Source of the DNA: Bactrocera neohumeralis
Taxonomy: Eukaryota; Arthropoda; Insecta; Diptera; Tephritidae
Direction: 5' to 3'
DNA length: 64,000 bases
NCBI RefSeq assembly: GCF_024586455.1
Contig: NC_065921.1
Coordinates: 9,765,401-9,829,400, forward strand
Part shown: positions 10,725-22,886 of the stretch, piece by piece
How positions within the stretch are numbered: position 1 is the first letter of the stretch
How the letters are laid out: each line of letters opens with the position of its first letter
The notes under the pieces: model-generated
Databases searched by the model: none
The model's input: the letters and a program-made list of their open reading frames with translations, nothing else
What the model was told of the DNA's origin: nothing
Made by a program: the position numbers and the translations under genes

Positions 10725-11480
10725 CGAACCTTGGCGGCTCCTTCTCTGCCCATATACCGACGAGGGAGTTATGGATGGGAAGAAGGAGGAGAGGAGAGAG
10801 CCAGTGAACTTCTTTACAGATGGATCTATGCTTGGGAGAAGGTTGGTGGAGGGGTTTACGGTCGGAAGCTCTCTATCAACTCCAGTTTCAGACTACCTGA
10901 CTATTGCAGTGTCTTCCAGGCTGAGGTTGCAGCCATCAAGGTAGCAGTAGATTTGCTGATCCGGAGTGCATCTTCCTTTAGAGAAGTGACCATTCACTCA
11001 GATAGTAGAGCGGCGATATTAGCATTGAACACATTAACAGTGCTTTCAGGGCAGGTCAAAGAGTGCCTCGCCTCGCTATCAATAGCAACGAGAGTCTTTG
11101 TGATAAGACTGGTATGGGTGCCTTGCCATAGCGGAATCGCAGGTAATTGCAAAGCTGATGAGCTAGCAAGAAAATGCACCCTAGAGCTGCTATCGGTAGA
11201 ACGGCAGCGGGTCGGTGCTCCCACATCTTCTTGTGTCCTACTACTGGTTAGCTGGGCCTCGCGGAAGCTTGGCCAACACTAGGTACTTGCGCAGTCGCCA
11301 AAGCCTTTTGGCCCAAGATTGATCGCAGGAGATCTAGATCTCTGCCCTCAGTAAGGCTAATCTCTCCCTAGTCGTGAGACTTTTAACAAGCCATTGCCCT
11401 ATTCGTCATCATGCTGTAAGATTGGGAATCTTACCAGACGTCGTCTGCAGAAGCTGTTTGTATGGCTGTTGAGAATTACA
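10725..11480 (+). mobile_element. Non-LTR retrotransposon 3' fragment with RNase H domain (LINE-1 of window)
   Basis: Frameshifted RNase H. The first acidic block NFFTDGS lies at about 10807-10827 in one frame. The rest is in the 10731-11282 frame: FQAEVAAIKVA (Glu), IHSDSRAAI (Asp), VWVPCHSGIAGN and CKADELAR (Asp). The four-carboxylate order D-E-D-D is therefore present but split by a frameshift near 10830. Downstream (11240-11480) SWASRKLGQH and a CPIRHHAVRLGIL stretch match the jockey/R1-type post-RNase-H region. The same region occurs on the minus strand at 40451-40985. It is truncated 5' and decayed. Confidence 0.82.
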
Positions 11481-14378
11481 ATTATAAATGATAAGCGAGC
11501 AGAGTAGGCATTAGAAAGAGAAACTAGTAATTAAAGCAAAATAGTTTTCACCACTGAAAACTGTTTTAGAATTTTTTACATGGTCTAGGGTCTCTATAGA
11601 AGTAAAAATATCATATTGTACGAATACTTTTGTCTTGTACTGTCTGTGTGCATATTTAAACTCGCGTCATTTTACTTTGATTTTAGTGCTGATTATTTTC
11701 ACGAGTTCACACACATTTTTGATGCTTTTTGTTTAGGTCTTTAACCATTTCTCTCCATCTACTACTTTTTATGTGGATATTTATTTAATGTGCCTTAACG
11801 AGCAATAATCGCAGGAATTGCAAAAACTTCTGGACGACACTAGGAAACTTTAGTGAATTCCGTTATATTAACTACACGTCTTTGCAGAAGTAGATAGCAA
11901 ATAATTTGGGAAATTCTTTTTAGTTTTTAACAGACTCGAAAGCAGTTTCTATATGTAGATACGGCGATTGATGATACGGTGATTGATCTCCGCTGCATAT
12001 AATCTGCATACAGTGGAGATATGATAAGTATCTAGTAAACCAAACCTCTTACACAGAAGAGAGTCGTATCTTTTATCTTTTTTGTATTTGCAGAAGCTCC
12101 GTTTGGTAAGAAAAGATCGCATTTCCGCTACGAAATCAACGTACCTATTTTGACGCGGCCTTAAGAGATGAACAGTATTAATCCCAAATTTTTAAGTTCT
12201 CCTTTGTGAAGCTGTGTCGGTGTCGAATACCCATTAACCTATCTATCACTCCACAGATCTCCATTTATAAAAGTAGTACACAACGGTCTAAGCAATTGCA
12301 ATAAATGACCGAAATTAAATTTAAACTCAAACGAAGATCTCAGTAAACTTAGAATAATTTTCTTCTGGTATAATAACTGAGCTCAATGTCAGAGAGTGGT
12401 GCCAGAAGAAATATGATCTTCGCTCAAAACAAAACTCCAAAAGCACGAGGTTACAACAGTAAGGTTTCAAATAAAAATCTTATTTTTTGAAGTTAGGTGA
12501 TCGGTCATTAATGTGACCTAAAAAGGAACCCTGAGTCGAATGCGTTTTAGGCTCGGGCAGATTTACCTTGCTGATCAGCAGCGCTAACCTGATTGATTGT
12601 GTATTTGAAATACTAATAAATTAACAAAAATAACTTATTAATAGGCAATGAGCGACATTTCGATTTCGACTCGGCTTTAATCGCGTAAAAAGAGAGAGAA
12701 GATCGACATTTTCAGCTACAAAGCATTAGATTTCTCGTTCAATTAGTCGGAATGACTGGAAAATCGTATGTGAGTTATTAATAATAAAAGGAAAAGGTTA
12801 AAGAACCGATTTTCACAACATTACATAGTAACGTGCTGTTTTTCATTATTTTTTCTGAGTTAAGCAAGAAATAAATATTTTTTAGCATTCTAAGCTATGT
12901 TGCAATCGCAGAAGCAAACGTTTTGCGTTTCCACGTCGCAATTAATTTTCCAAAAATTTCCACGCATCATTCACAAGAGGCTCGTACGCCTTGTTTTACC
13001 TTCCCCTTTGCGTCTTAGCCATTTTACGGCGACTATTTTTAATCCGCACAACTTTATAGCTTATAAAAACAAGCAATTAAATAAATTCTCTTAGCGCGAC
13101 GCCGAAGTTCCCAGACATTTGCGTTTTATTTGATTTTTTGTTCTCGCGTTTTTTGTATTTTATATTTTTTATTTGATTTCTGGCTTGACGAAATTCCAAT
13201 GTCGCTCAAAATTGTGCAAGTGCGCCGACTATATCCACCGACTGACTATCGGCTCATGGACTGCAATAAATTTTCGAAGAAAATGATTTTCGCTACACTT
13301 GACGGCACAAAAGGTTGACAGCAAACATAAGCAACTTTTATTTTTACTTAAGCTTTTTTAATTTTATTTCTTTTTTATGAAACTGGTATATGTATGTACA
13401 TACATACATGCAGATATGTGTGCGTGTATGTTCAGTTGCGTACGCGCGCACTTTCCCACTTCCGTTGCACACACTCAGGGCGCGTCACTTTCAACGTTGT
13501 TGCACGCAAGCGACACACGACGCATTGCGAAAGAGCTCTCAAACTCGAAAAGTATTTAATTTAATTTTCCACTTTTATGCTTATTACATATGATTTTATT
13601 TTATTTCAAACTTCACTAGGCACCAGCTTTTATTGATTTAATTGGTCGCACATATGTATATTCGAAACTTTGTGTGAGAATTTCAGGCATTAAAAATATT
13701 TTTTTTTTTCAAATATGCAAACTTTGCTTTGTGAATATTTAAAAAAAAAAATATTATTTAGAATTTGTAGAATTTTATATTTTGCTCGATTTAGTTGAAA
13801 AACAGACGACGCGTTATGAGCGCATAGACGCCACAGACTAAAGAACACTGAGAGTTAGACCAAGTGACTAACTAGCTAGCTGGTTGACTGGCTGCAGGCT
13901 AAGTCGCTGCAGACAGAGAAGACGACACTCAGACAGCAGACAGGCGATAGGCGACAGGCGACGGCGGAGACAACGAAATATGCAAACGGGCAACGGGCAA
14001 CGGGCAATGGGCAATGCCGGAATATGAGGCAACGAATAAAATTATAAAAAAAAACGCAATGAAAAACGACCAAATCCGAAGAATTAACAGCAAAACAAAA
14101 ACAAATCCGTTGAAAATGCAAAAACACTGGCCTCATGTCACATACGACGACGAGTCCACTGCAAATGCGAGCGAGCAGCAAGTGAATGAGTAACTGAGCC
14201 AACGGAGGCACTGTGGTTACTGTAAGGCAAAATATTTCAGAGCGAAGTCGAAAATAGATACTTATGTATCTCAAATGGTTGTTGAGTTATAGCCTTCTAA
14301 AGCGTAGGCACTCAGTTCAATCAGCTCCTTGAGTTTATTTCAACGCTAATTTTTCAAATTTGCTTCCACTTCCCCTTT
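11481..14378. other. Intergenic
   Basis: About 2.9 kb without a convincing gene. A short 7-bp repeat series (CGGGCAACGGGCAACGGG) sits at about 13986-14014 within a GC-richer stretch (13890-14020) of gacagacaggcg type. A TATGTACATACATACATG tract lies at about 13390-13410. Poly-A/T runs lie at 13702-13752. Confidence 0.45.
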
Positions 14379-14728
14379 TTAAGGGGTTACATGGGTTTAA
14401 GGGTTTCAAAACATCGATTGTTTTTATTGTCTTATTAAATTCCACTTCTAGAATATTGTACTAAATTTTCAAGTTGATCCGAGTAATAGTTTCGGAGATA
14501 CAGCCTTGAGAATTTTTGCGCTCGAGTCTACCTAGGCTAGGTGCGTCGTCTTTAAAAGCGTTTTTCTCGAAACTTTGCTTTTGAAGTCGGTTGGCAAGAT
14601 TTTTTGAGGTTCTACTCAACCGATCTTCATGAAATTTTACACAGGTTTTTGAGATACAATTCTTAAAGACTTGGACGAAGGAGGAAAAAAGTTGTATTTT
14701 ACCCGAGGAAACCCATGTAACCCCTTAA
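14379..14728. mobile_element. TTAA-flanked MITE (piggyBac-like), copy 1
   Basis: TTAA at 14379-14382 and 14725-14728 bracket a 342-bp non-coding element. Its ends are GGGGTTACATGGGTTT and AAACCCATGTAACCCC, perfect inverse complements. A TTAA target with GG-initial inverted repeats is the piggyBac signature. A second diverged copy lies at 19849-20270 and shares internal blocks (TTCAAGTTGATCCGAGTAAT, TTTCGGAGATACAGCC). Confidence 0.82.
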
Positions 14729-16079
14729 ACTACACCACTTTGTCATAAATTTGGAAAATATCTACTAGCAGAGAATTTTCATCACGTCGAAGATCGCTAG
14801 CAACTTGAAAATAATTTAATTTTTTTCTTCAACTTCAAACTTTTATTTGTAATTCTAACCTACAAATTTTGAAATACTCAATTAAGTACTTTAATTCCTA
14901 AAAATCACTCATTTTGCCTACCCCACTAGATATTCCACTTAAGGCGTCTGTTTTATGAGAACGCAAATACTTGAGTGGCAAAGCATTCGGTGAGCATCGT
15001 GAGAAAAATGAAACAAAATGTACTCGAAAATAGTTTTCTTAGCACTGTACAATCAACAAAGACTCTCAAAAACTCTTATGGATCAATCGACTCAAATCCG
15101 TAACCTCACTTTTGATACCTCTAAATAGCACATCATTAAAATGTGTTCGAAATACATGCGTCTATCACCTTTGACTCACTGTATTTACTCCTACAAACCC
15201 CCAACGCTGTATTTTGCATGTAGAAGTGGCAGCAAGCGGGGAGCAGACAGTAGCGTCGACATTTTCTGGCAGCAGACCATCACGAAATGTCTGCGCGTGT
15301 GTGCGTATGAGCACCTACGCATACATACACACACACACTCACCTAAGTATGTTTCAACGTGAGTCTCTCCTGAATATACTTATTAAAAACAGTTTTCTGT
15401 TACAAATTTCGAGAGTACGCGTATTGTAACAATATATAATGGATTTAAAATTTGTTGTTGACATACTGTAACTATAGCGAGATGGCTATTGAAAAGGGAG
15501 CAACAATATTAAAAAGAGTAACAATAATACTCGTAATAGCAAAGATTTGCGCTGGCAACATATGATAACAATGAGCAACACATCAGCAGCAACAACAATA
15601 AGTTGTGATTATGTGAATGTGAATGCAAAAAAGGAAGCAAAGAAAACGCGAACAAAATTTAAGCGATGAAGCGCTAATGTCACCACTGTAGAATATAAAA
15701 GGGGGAAAGAGCTCCCGCTGAGGGACGGTGCGCTGCGAACAGCGGCATAATTCAGACATGCAAGCGCAGCGCGACATAATGATTTCTTTGTTGTCATTAT
15801 TATACGAATGCGATTATATGGCGGCACATGACGATTGAGTCAAAGCTGAACAAAATCAACGAACAAGCCAGCGGGCGCATTTACTATATGTAAGTATGTA
15901 TGTGTGTACCAATATGTAGTATCTAGTACACATGTACATTTGTAAGGGGGAGTGTTGTGGCGCTGGCATATGTATATACACATGTAAGTGTATAGAGTGC
16001 TGCCATTAAGTTATTGAAAAGGCTACATTTTCATTTTGGAGGAGTTTTTGACTTTTCGTAATATTTAAATATGCCACCA
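14729..16079. other. Intergenic
   Basis: No gene seen. Short CA tract (CATACATACACACACACACT, about 15321-15341) and a GTATGTATGTGTGTACC tract (15892-15910). Confidence 0.45.
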
Positions 16080-17195
16080 ATAGCTATTATATTCTTCACA
16101 GGGGCATTTCTTGTAATATGAAAGGGTATACAAAGACCTTTATCTTGGTTGTATGTGATTGTAGCGGTTCCATAGACAATAATCCATGCCTAATTTCCTT
16201 TATATGGGAACCAGCATCAACACCAACAACAATAGCAGCCTTGAAATCCAACGCAGAATCACTCTTACCAACAGTTGCTTCATTGGACTGGGTAGCCAAT
16301 TGAAAAGTAAATTCCTCTCTCGACGAACAAAGACCAAACTCTGGAAGTCCCTCATCATTCCCGTTCTGCTATATGGTGCGTAGGTATGGACAATGACATC
16401 ATCTGTTGAGTCGGCCTTAGGAGTATTCGAGAGAAAAGTTTTGTGGGAGATTTATGGTCCTTTACGCACTGGCAACGGCGAGTACTGCAGTTGATGGAAC
16501 CATGAGATGTATAAGATATACGACGACATTGACATAATTCAGCGAACCAAGAGACAGCGGCTGCGCTGGCTAGGTCATGTTGTCTGGATGGAAGAGAACA
16601 CTCCAGCTTTGAAAGTTTTCGGTTTAGCACCCGCCGTTGGAAGCAGAGGAAGAAGAAGGCATTCACTCCGTTGGGGAGATCAGATGGAGAAGGATCTTGC
16701 TGCACTTGATATCTCGAATTGGCGCCAAATAGCGAAAAGAAGAAACGATTGGCGCGCTGTTGTTTACTCGACTATAATCGCCAAGCGATATCTCTGCCAG
16801 TTAAGAAAAAGAATAAAAACAATTTCGCGAAGATTTCTTGTCGAATAAAACCATTTTCTATACAAGGTCTAAATTTTAATCGATCAGTTTATATGGCAGC
16901 TACATATTTGGTAAAGTAGCCTGAACAATATGGCATCGTAGGCTGATCTGGAAAATTTATTTGGAGATTGTAATGTTGCTTGAGGCAATATTCTTACCAA
17001 AATCCGTAAAAATATCACGTAAAATAAAAAATTGTATCATACAAGGTCTTGGTCGATCAGTTTTTATGGCAGATATATATAATATAGCGATCCGATGTCG
17101 GCTGTACGGATAAATGATCAGCTTCTTGAGTGCGCAAATGCATTTCAGATCGATATGTACCTCAAAAGCTGAGGAACTAGTTTACGTTGAGGGTA
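16080..17195 (-). repeat. DINE-1-like repeat, copy split by a LINE
   Basis: A minus-strand 3' portion is at 16080-16135 (TTCACAGGGGCATTTCTTG). The remainder is at about 16850-17195 (GATCAGTTTATATGGCAGC, repeated near 17060, then GAGGGTATATAAT). The intervening sequence is a retrotransposon fragment. The left portion is short, so the join is inferred. Confidence 0.55.
16180..16850 (+). mobile_element. Non-LTR retrotransposon C-terminal fragment (LINE-2 of window)
   Basis: Broken frames read, in order: FLYMGTSINTNNNSSLEIQR (16193-16252); SRRTKTKLWKSLIIPVLLYG (about 16318-16377); FERKVLWEIYGPLRTGNGEY (about 16428-16487); and MYKIYDDIDIIQRTKRQRLR, followed by WLGHVVWMEENTPALKVF and RRRNDWRAVV (16507-16770). 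This order is characteristic of the post-reverse-transcriptase region of a widespread insect non-LTR family. The RT palm and 5' part are absent. A related fragment is at 36650-37390. Confidence 0.78.
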
Positions 17196-18042
17196 TATAA
17201 TTATGTGAGATGACCAATCTCCTTAGTATGGCCTACACTTTACGTTCAGATCCTCAGACCTTTACTCCTAAAACGAATAATACCCTTAAAATTCTTACCA
17301 AAGCACACTTGGCAACCATGTGTGAGAAATATATTGTAAAAAAAAATTTATTCAGCTTTTATAAAAATTTAATAATATTATATATATTTTATTTTATTTC
17401 ACAGATTTATATTTCACGAACAACTTTTAATAAAGAAATATACTTATATCGTCACTTAAAATGCAAAACAACGTATCATCAAATTTTTTTTTAATTTCAA
17501 TTCATATCCACCCTAACCTCACTATAATGTAGTAATGTACGTATTATCACAGTTCTTCAACATTCAACAATCGCACAGTTAATAATAAACGAAATACCCA
17601 AATTACAATGTTTTATTACACGAAACGAAAGTGAAAGCGAAATAACATTTACTCGTTATATGAACATATAATAAGTCTGGCAGCAACTCACACTCACATA
17701 AACGCACGTGTGTAAATGTATGTTCGCTTGCGCTGACAATGTGAAAATTATCAAATTGGTGCACCCACGAATGTCTGTTAGTCACACACACATAAAGTGC
17801 ATATATGTAGATATGTATGTAAATATGTATAATTTTGTAAAAGTGGAAACGAACTACTTCTATTCACATACATATGTACATATGTATGTAAAAATTCATT
17901 TGCTTGCTAAACCAAGCAGTGAAAATTCTTAGTAAAAATAAAAATTAGAATATAAAGATCGTGTGAAGGCAGAGGAAAACTACACCCTTAAGATCTTTTG
18001 CATATACATAAAAAATATAAACATATAAAAATTAAAAACATA
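17196..18042. other. Intergenic
   Basis: AT-rich; a TATGTA/ACATATGTACAT tract at 17795-17892; no gene seen. Confidence 0.45.
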
Positions 18043-18044
18043 TA

Positions 18045-18634
18045 TTGGGTAGTCGAAAAAGTCTTTTCGTATTACTAATCAACCTTCAGCTTATTTTTTA
18101 TATTTATACTAATAAATAAACAAACAAATGTGTACCATTTTGGTTGACCACGTTTTGCCATTTTTCCGCTAGAGAAATTATGCCATCGGTGTAAATCGAA
18201 ATTTCGTAATTTCCAGAACGGAAGCGAGCGTACCATTGTTCTGCTACACGAACAGATACAGCATCGTCTCCGTAAACTTCACAAATTCCATTGGTGGCTT
18301 GCTTGGCATTCTTCCCTTTTTGATACAAAAATTTCAAAATATAGCGAACTTTTTCACTATTTTACTCATTTTTCAACAGCTGTAACTTTTTTTCAACTTC
18401 CCCGAATTTAATTTTTTTTTTGGTTAAAAAAAAGCTTAAGATCTCACCTTCCAACTATATGATTGGGAGCACTGGAGGATTTGATAATGGATTTAATTTT
18501 TTTTTTTGGATAAATGAAGCTTAAAATCTCACCTTTCCAACACTATATAGTGTGACACAATGTGATTGGGAGCACTGTAGATATATGACTGCAACGATAT
18601 CTATTGACAAAATACGAAAATACTTTTTCGACTA
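18045..18634 (-). mobile_element. Deletion-derivative mariner (MITE-like), family M-A, copy 2
   Basis: The left end is TTGGGTAGTCGAAAAAGTCT after a TA. The right end CGAAAATACTTTTTCGACTA has lost its last bases. On the minus strand the transposase N-terminus (MKFLYQKGKNAKQATNGICE, then VYGDDAVSVRVAEQWYARFR) is fused in frame to the extreme C-terminus (LAEKWQNVVNQNGTHLFVY) at about residue 46. About three quarters of the protein, including all catalytic residues, is gone. The 5' UTR side carries an internal duplication (18405-18475 and 18486-18575). Confidence 0.88.
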
Positions 18635-19848
18635 TGTTATTATTTTTATTATTATTAAGAGCAAAAAAATTGTGAAATTAAAATAAAAAATTAGTTTTAT
18701 TTTTTGATCTAATATTTTCTAATTTTTTTTAAATGTCATCATTTTGTGCATTTGGGATTTTTTCCACCGTTAGTCATTGTGTGGACAATAACTTCTATTC
18801 AAGAATTTTTTTTTAGAGAGAAGGCCAAATCACTGCTAACTGGGCGATAAACATAGATCGAGTAACTCGAAAAATATTTAATTGTTTCAAAAACTTGACT
18901 GTCTGTTCTTAAAATATGTACTCGTATAAATATAAATTTGGAATATTAGAAATTGAAATAATTGCTTTTTATTATATTCCAAAAAATCGCCGTTTTTTAG
19001 GCTGATACTCAAGGTGTGCCTCTTAAAGATTTTTTTTCATAGATTAATTTAATAAACTATTTGGAAACTGAAACTTTTTCGAATATAGTCGAAGCTCAAA
19101 GTATTGACAGACATTCGATTCTCATATATTCCGGTTCATTGTTCAGTTGCCGTTGCATTTCACTGCTGGGTGATGTTGTAAGAATAATATGGACAGCTAA
19201 CTAAATGGAATAAATGTTACATGTATATGCCTATTTACGTACATATATAAGTATTTGCAAACTACCATTCATATTTGTCTGATTCATAAATAAAGAATGC
19301 TGCTGCTTCAAATGTCATAGGAATAGTCGGCATACATTTAGTCGACAGTGTAGTGTTCCTATATGCAACTGAATAAACAGTTTATAGATTTATTAAATAA
19401 TATTCAACATATGCGGTTGTCAATTATACTCATGAAAAGTATTAGAATTCGAGAATCATGAAAAAGCCATGAACGGAAGGCTTCTAACCATGTTTCAAGC
19501 ATGGACGAAAAAAAGGTTGTTGGAAATAGTAAATTATTGGATAAGCTATTCAAACTCGAGTTTGGGCTGGAGGCATCTACAATTATCACAATATTCACAA
19601 AACGCCAAATATTGGTGAAGACTCAAAATAGACGGATCGGCACTCATTGTCTACGTATTGCCTTACTTTCTGTAGTTTTCAAGGTTGTTTTTTTAAATTT
19701 TAAAATTAATATTTTCAAAGTAAATTCCGTAGAAAATGATAACACAAACATCTCAATATGGGAAGATACCCTCTATGTCAATAATAATCGCAACTAGTTG
19801 TCCTGTGATCTCTTCAAACTTGGAGTAAATGATTCAAGCCACCGAACA
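18635..19848. other. Intergenic
   Basis: AT-rich; no gene or repeat recognised. Confidence 0.45.
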
Positions 19849-20270
19849 AGGGCTTACGGGTTTCACAAAATCAATTTTTTTATTATCTTATTAAAGAAAA
19901 TTTCAAGTTGATCCGAGTAATAGTTTCGGAGATACAGCCTTAAGAACTTCTGCGCTGGAGCCAGCTAGGCTAAGTGTGCCGTCTTTAAATGCGTTTTTCT
20001 CGAAACTGTGTTTAAGAAGTCGGTTCTCGAGAACTCCTCAACCAATCTTCACGAATTTTTTCACTTTAGATGATTCTGTAAGGAGTTATCCTGCCAACGC
20101 GGGCGCATCTTTTTCCGAGGGGTCACCGGAAATGGCGTCGCAATGGCCGAGTTTAAAATATTTTTTTTCGAAAAATTTCAGAATTACTTTTTTAATAGTG
20201 TATGTTTGTAATTCTAAAAAAAATTGTTGAAAGAACGCTGTATTTTACACGAGGAAACCCAAGTAACCCT
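19849..20270. mobile_element. TTAA MITE (piggyBac-like), copy 2
   Basis: A diverged, longer relative of 14383-14724. The left end is GGGCTTACGGGTTTCA and the right end GGAAACCCAAGTAACCCT followed by TTAA at 20271-20274. Shared internal blocks are TTCAAGTTGATCCGAG, TTTCGGAGATACAGCC and GCGTTTTTCTCGAAACT. The left TTAA is not intact. Confidence 0.7.
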
Positions 20271-21424
20271 TTAAGTCATTCAATTATCAGCATCTCTTGT
20301 TTTTTGTAAAATGTTGCCTACATTTAGGAGTGTATCAAGAGATGAGTAAGGGTGAACTTAAAAATGCAATTAGTAATCTATTTTAAAAGAACTCTACTCT
20401 TTAAACTTTAAATTTTTAAAACCGTTTGCACTAAACTTTCAAAAGAGAATTGCAACTCAAAAATATACATTGTAATTATTTACATGTACTTTAAAGAGGT
20501 ACTTTAAGAGAAGTTACAATTAGCTTAAAAATTTGTGATTTTAAACCCAAAACAAAATAAAAATAAATAACAGTATTAAAAATATATGAATAACTTTAGA
20601 AGAATACTTTTTCCTTAATATAAATATTGCCTTACCATTTAGTCTGTATTAGGACCCACCAATCGTCAGTTCAAATGCGAGTTAACAAATTCCATTGGTC
20701 ACACATACAAACATGCTTGTCTACTTTTTATATCGATTCATTTTTTATAATATCAATTACCGTTTAACTGTGTAAATTTTTAAAGTAAATTCCTTAACAA
20801 ATGATTGAGCATAATAAACTGGAAAAATGTCGATAGTAATAAAGCTGCATAACTCTCACAAACACTCATACCAATACAGTCAAGCTTACATACCGGCGGA
20901 CATTTATTAATAAATACGAATTACTTGTTTAATTAAAAGGTGGGCGCGGCTGCTGCGATTTAGATTTCAACAAATACAAATCCATTGTCCCTTCTCAGCC
21001 AGCAACTTCCGCATATTTGCATATAATTATAGAATTTAATATGAAATTGTATATACAAATACTTATATTTGTGTTGTTGTTGGCCGTATTGCAGATATTT
21101 AGCAAAAGTAAATCTGTTAGAAAGCAATGCAGATTATAATTTATATTATTTACCCGCAAATATTTGCAAAAAAAATTTTAAGTGATCGGCTTGCAGTAAG
21201 AAAATTTGCTCACTCACAAATACTCTTCACAGTTGACTCGTCAGGATTCGGGTTAAGGATGAGATGAGTTTTATATAATGATTAAAGAACCTTTTTTGTC
21301 TGATGACTTCTAACTGTTTAAAAGTCCTAGTGTTGGTATCTGAGAGATATCTAGCAGAAAATCTCAACATCTCTAATGGATTCACTTAACAGATTTTGAT
21401 TTAGGTTCATAAAAACTGTTTGTC
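20271..21424. other. Intergenic
   Basis: No gene or named repeat seen. Confidence 0.45.
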
Positions 21425-21865
21425 AACGTAGCTGAGGACCCTACATTTATTAAACGCATCATTGCTGGTAAGAAGACGTGAGTTTATTAATACAATCAAA
21501 CAAATGGCGCACCAAAGATTAGCCAAAATCGATGTAAAAGTTGATCAGTAATCAGTAAGTGATGCTCTTCTTTGATTACTGTGGTGTGTTTCACCATGAA
21601 TTCGTTCCAAAGGGCCACAGAGGTGAGCAGAAAGTGCCGGGAGTTATCACCAAGATAATGCAGCGTCGCATTATCGCGTGATTGTGATTAATTTTTTTGC
21701 TAAACACGAAACATTGAGTCTTCGCTCAGCCACAGCGTCCGCCCGATTTGGCTCCCTTTCTTTTTTCTGTACTGCAAAATCTATTTCAAAGAACGCGTCA
21801 TGTGCCACTAAAAGTCATTCGCTGAACGTTCTGATGGCCATACCAACCGAGGCTTATAGATAGGT
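21425..21865 (+). mobile_element. Mariner transposase relic (internal to C-terminal part)
   Basis: Frameshifted. NVAEDPTFIKRIIAGKKT (about 21427-21480) matches the block holding the first catalytic Asp, here with Asp replaced in the GDET motif. A VVCFTMNSFQ stretch follows (the GVVHHEFLP block), then RPIWLPFFFLYC (decayed SPDLAPADFFLFP), then IPTEAY near 21832. No intact ends. Dead copy. Confidence 0.6.
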
Positions 21866-21894
21866 AGATATATAGAAAATTGAAGCTTTGCATT

Positions 21895-22886
21895 GTTCTA
21901 TTGTGCCCCTCCAATACGGAGGTCCAGCACTCTGAACAATTCCAGGAGCCTGCTAGGCGCGACTGAGGTAATGTGATCCCAGTCCACGTAAATGTAACCT
22001 AGGGCCTTTAGCCTGCTTCTACAAATTGCTGATCAATACGGAATCAGGTGTTTTGGAGTTTCCTGTTTCATGTCGCAAAACCGGCAGTTGCGCAAGAGAC
22101 TATGCCCATGTTGGGCAAGTGCTTCTTGAGGTGCCTTGTAAAGAGCGCGGCAAGAAGGCGGAATTTGTATCGGGGAAGGTTGATCATTTCCTTAAACCTT
22201 GCATGGTTGTACCCTCCCAGAAGTACCTTGCCATGGCGCATTTCTGCTGTCAATGCCGTTCTCTCCCCACTCTCTCCTTCGTGCCGAGCAACTCTTTTAT
22301 AGTATGGTACCCCTCAGCAATGCATAGTTCTGGCCCCATTATCCTGGACGCTGCCGCAGAGCCGGCTAGTTCGTCGGCCAGCTCATTGTCGACTAGCCCT
22401 TTATGCCCCGGCACCCATACTAGGTCTACACGGTTGCAAACTGATAAGCGGTTCAGCCTTATCACACGCTGAGATCGCCTCTAGTGCCACTTGACTATCG
22501 CTAAGTATAGCGATACGCTGATTAAGATAATTGCGGTAGAAATTGATTTCTGCACTCTGAGTTATAGCAAAGACTTCGGCTTGAAAGATACTCGGAAGAC
22601 GTTCCATTGGTATGTATAGCTTGGTATACGGTCCCGCAATGTCTGCTCCAACGCCTTCCGGTGTTTTCGAGCCGTCAATGTACCACTGGTTAGTGCTGCC
22701 CCTCAGTAGTAGGTCGAGCGTGGAATAGTTCCACTCCGCCTTACTGCCGAGAGTAGCTCTAAACTTCATTACAAAGTTAACCCTCTTCGTAACGCCGCCC
22801 CTTGAAAGAAGGGCCGGTGGCGTGTCTTCCCCTAGGGCCTTCATTTGTTGATATGTCATTATCTTCCCTTTGTCAATCTTGCACAA
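21895..22886 (-). mobile_element. Non-LTR retrotransposon 3' end with RNase H domain (LINE-3 of window)
   Basis: On the minus strand from 22886: MTYQQMKALGEDTPPALL, then WYIDGSKTPEGVGADIAGPY (first Asp), FQAEVFAI (Glu) and ILSDSQVALEAI (Asp). After a frameshift near 22450: VDLVWVPGHKGLVDNELADE (final Asp), LAGSAAASRIMGPE and the tail. The RNase H carboxylates are therefore all present over two frames. The downstream part (22250-21895) is broken and holds a CRxC/LP-type knuckle remnant. It lacks SWASRKLG and differs in sequence from LINE-1, so it is a different family. Confidence 0.85.

Noticed and set aside
13130..13318. 62-codon plus-strand frame ending MSLKIVQVRRLYPPTDYRLM and onward
   Set aside because: The last 39 residues look less random than their surroundings, but there is no upstream signal, no domain and no splice site in phase; evidence too thin for a gene call.
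13876..14274. 132-codon Cys/Val-rich open frame on the minus strand
   Set aside because: It overlaps a low-complexity GGGCAAC/GACAGACAGG region whose complement reads as Cys/Pro/Val by composition; no domain, no splice structure, no homology that I recognise.
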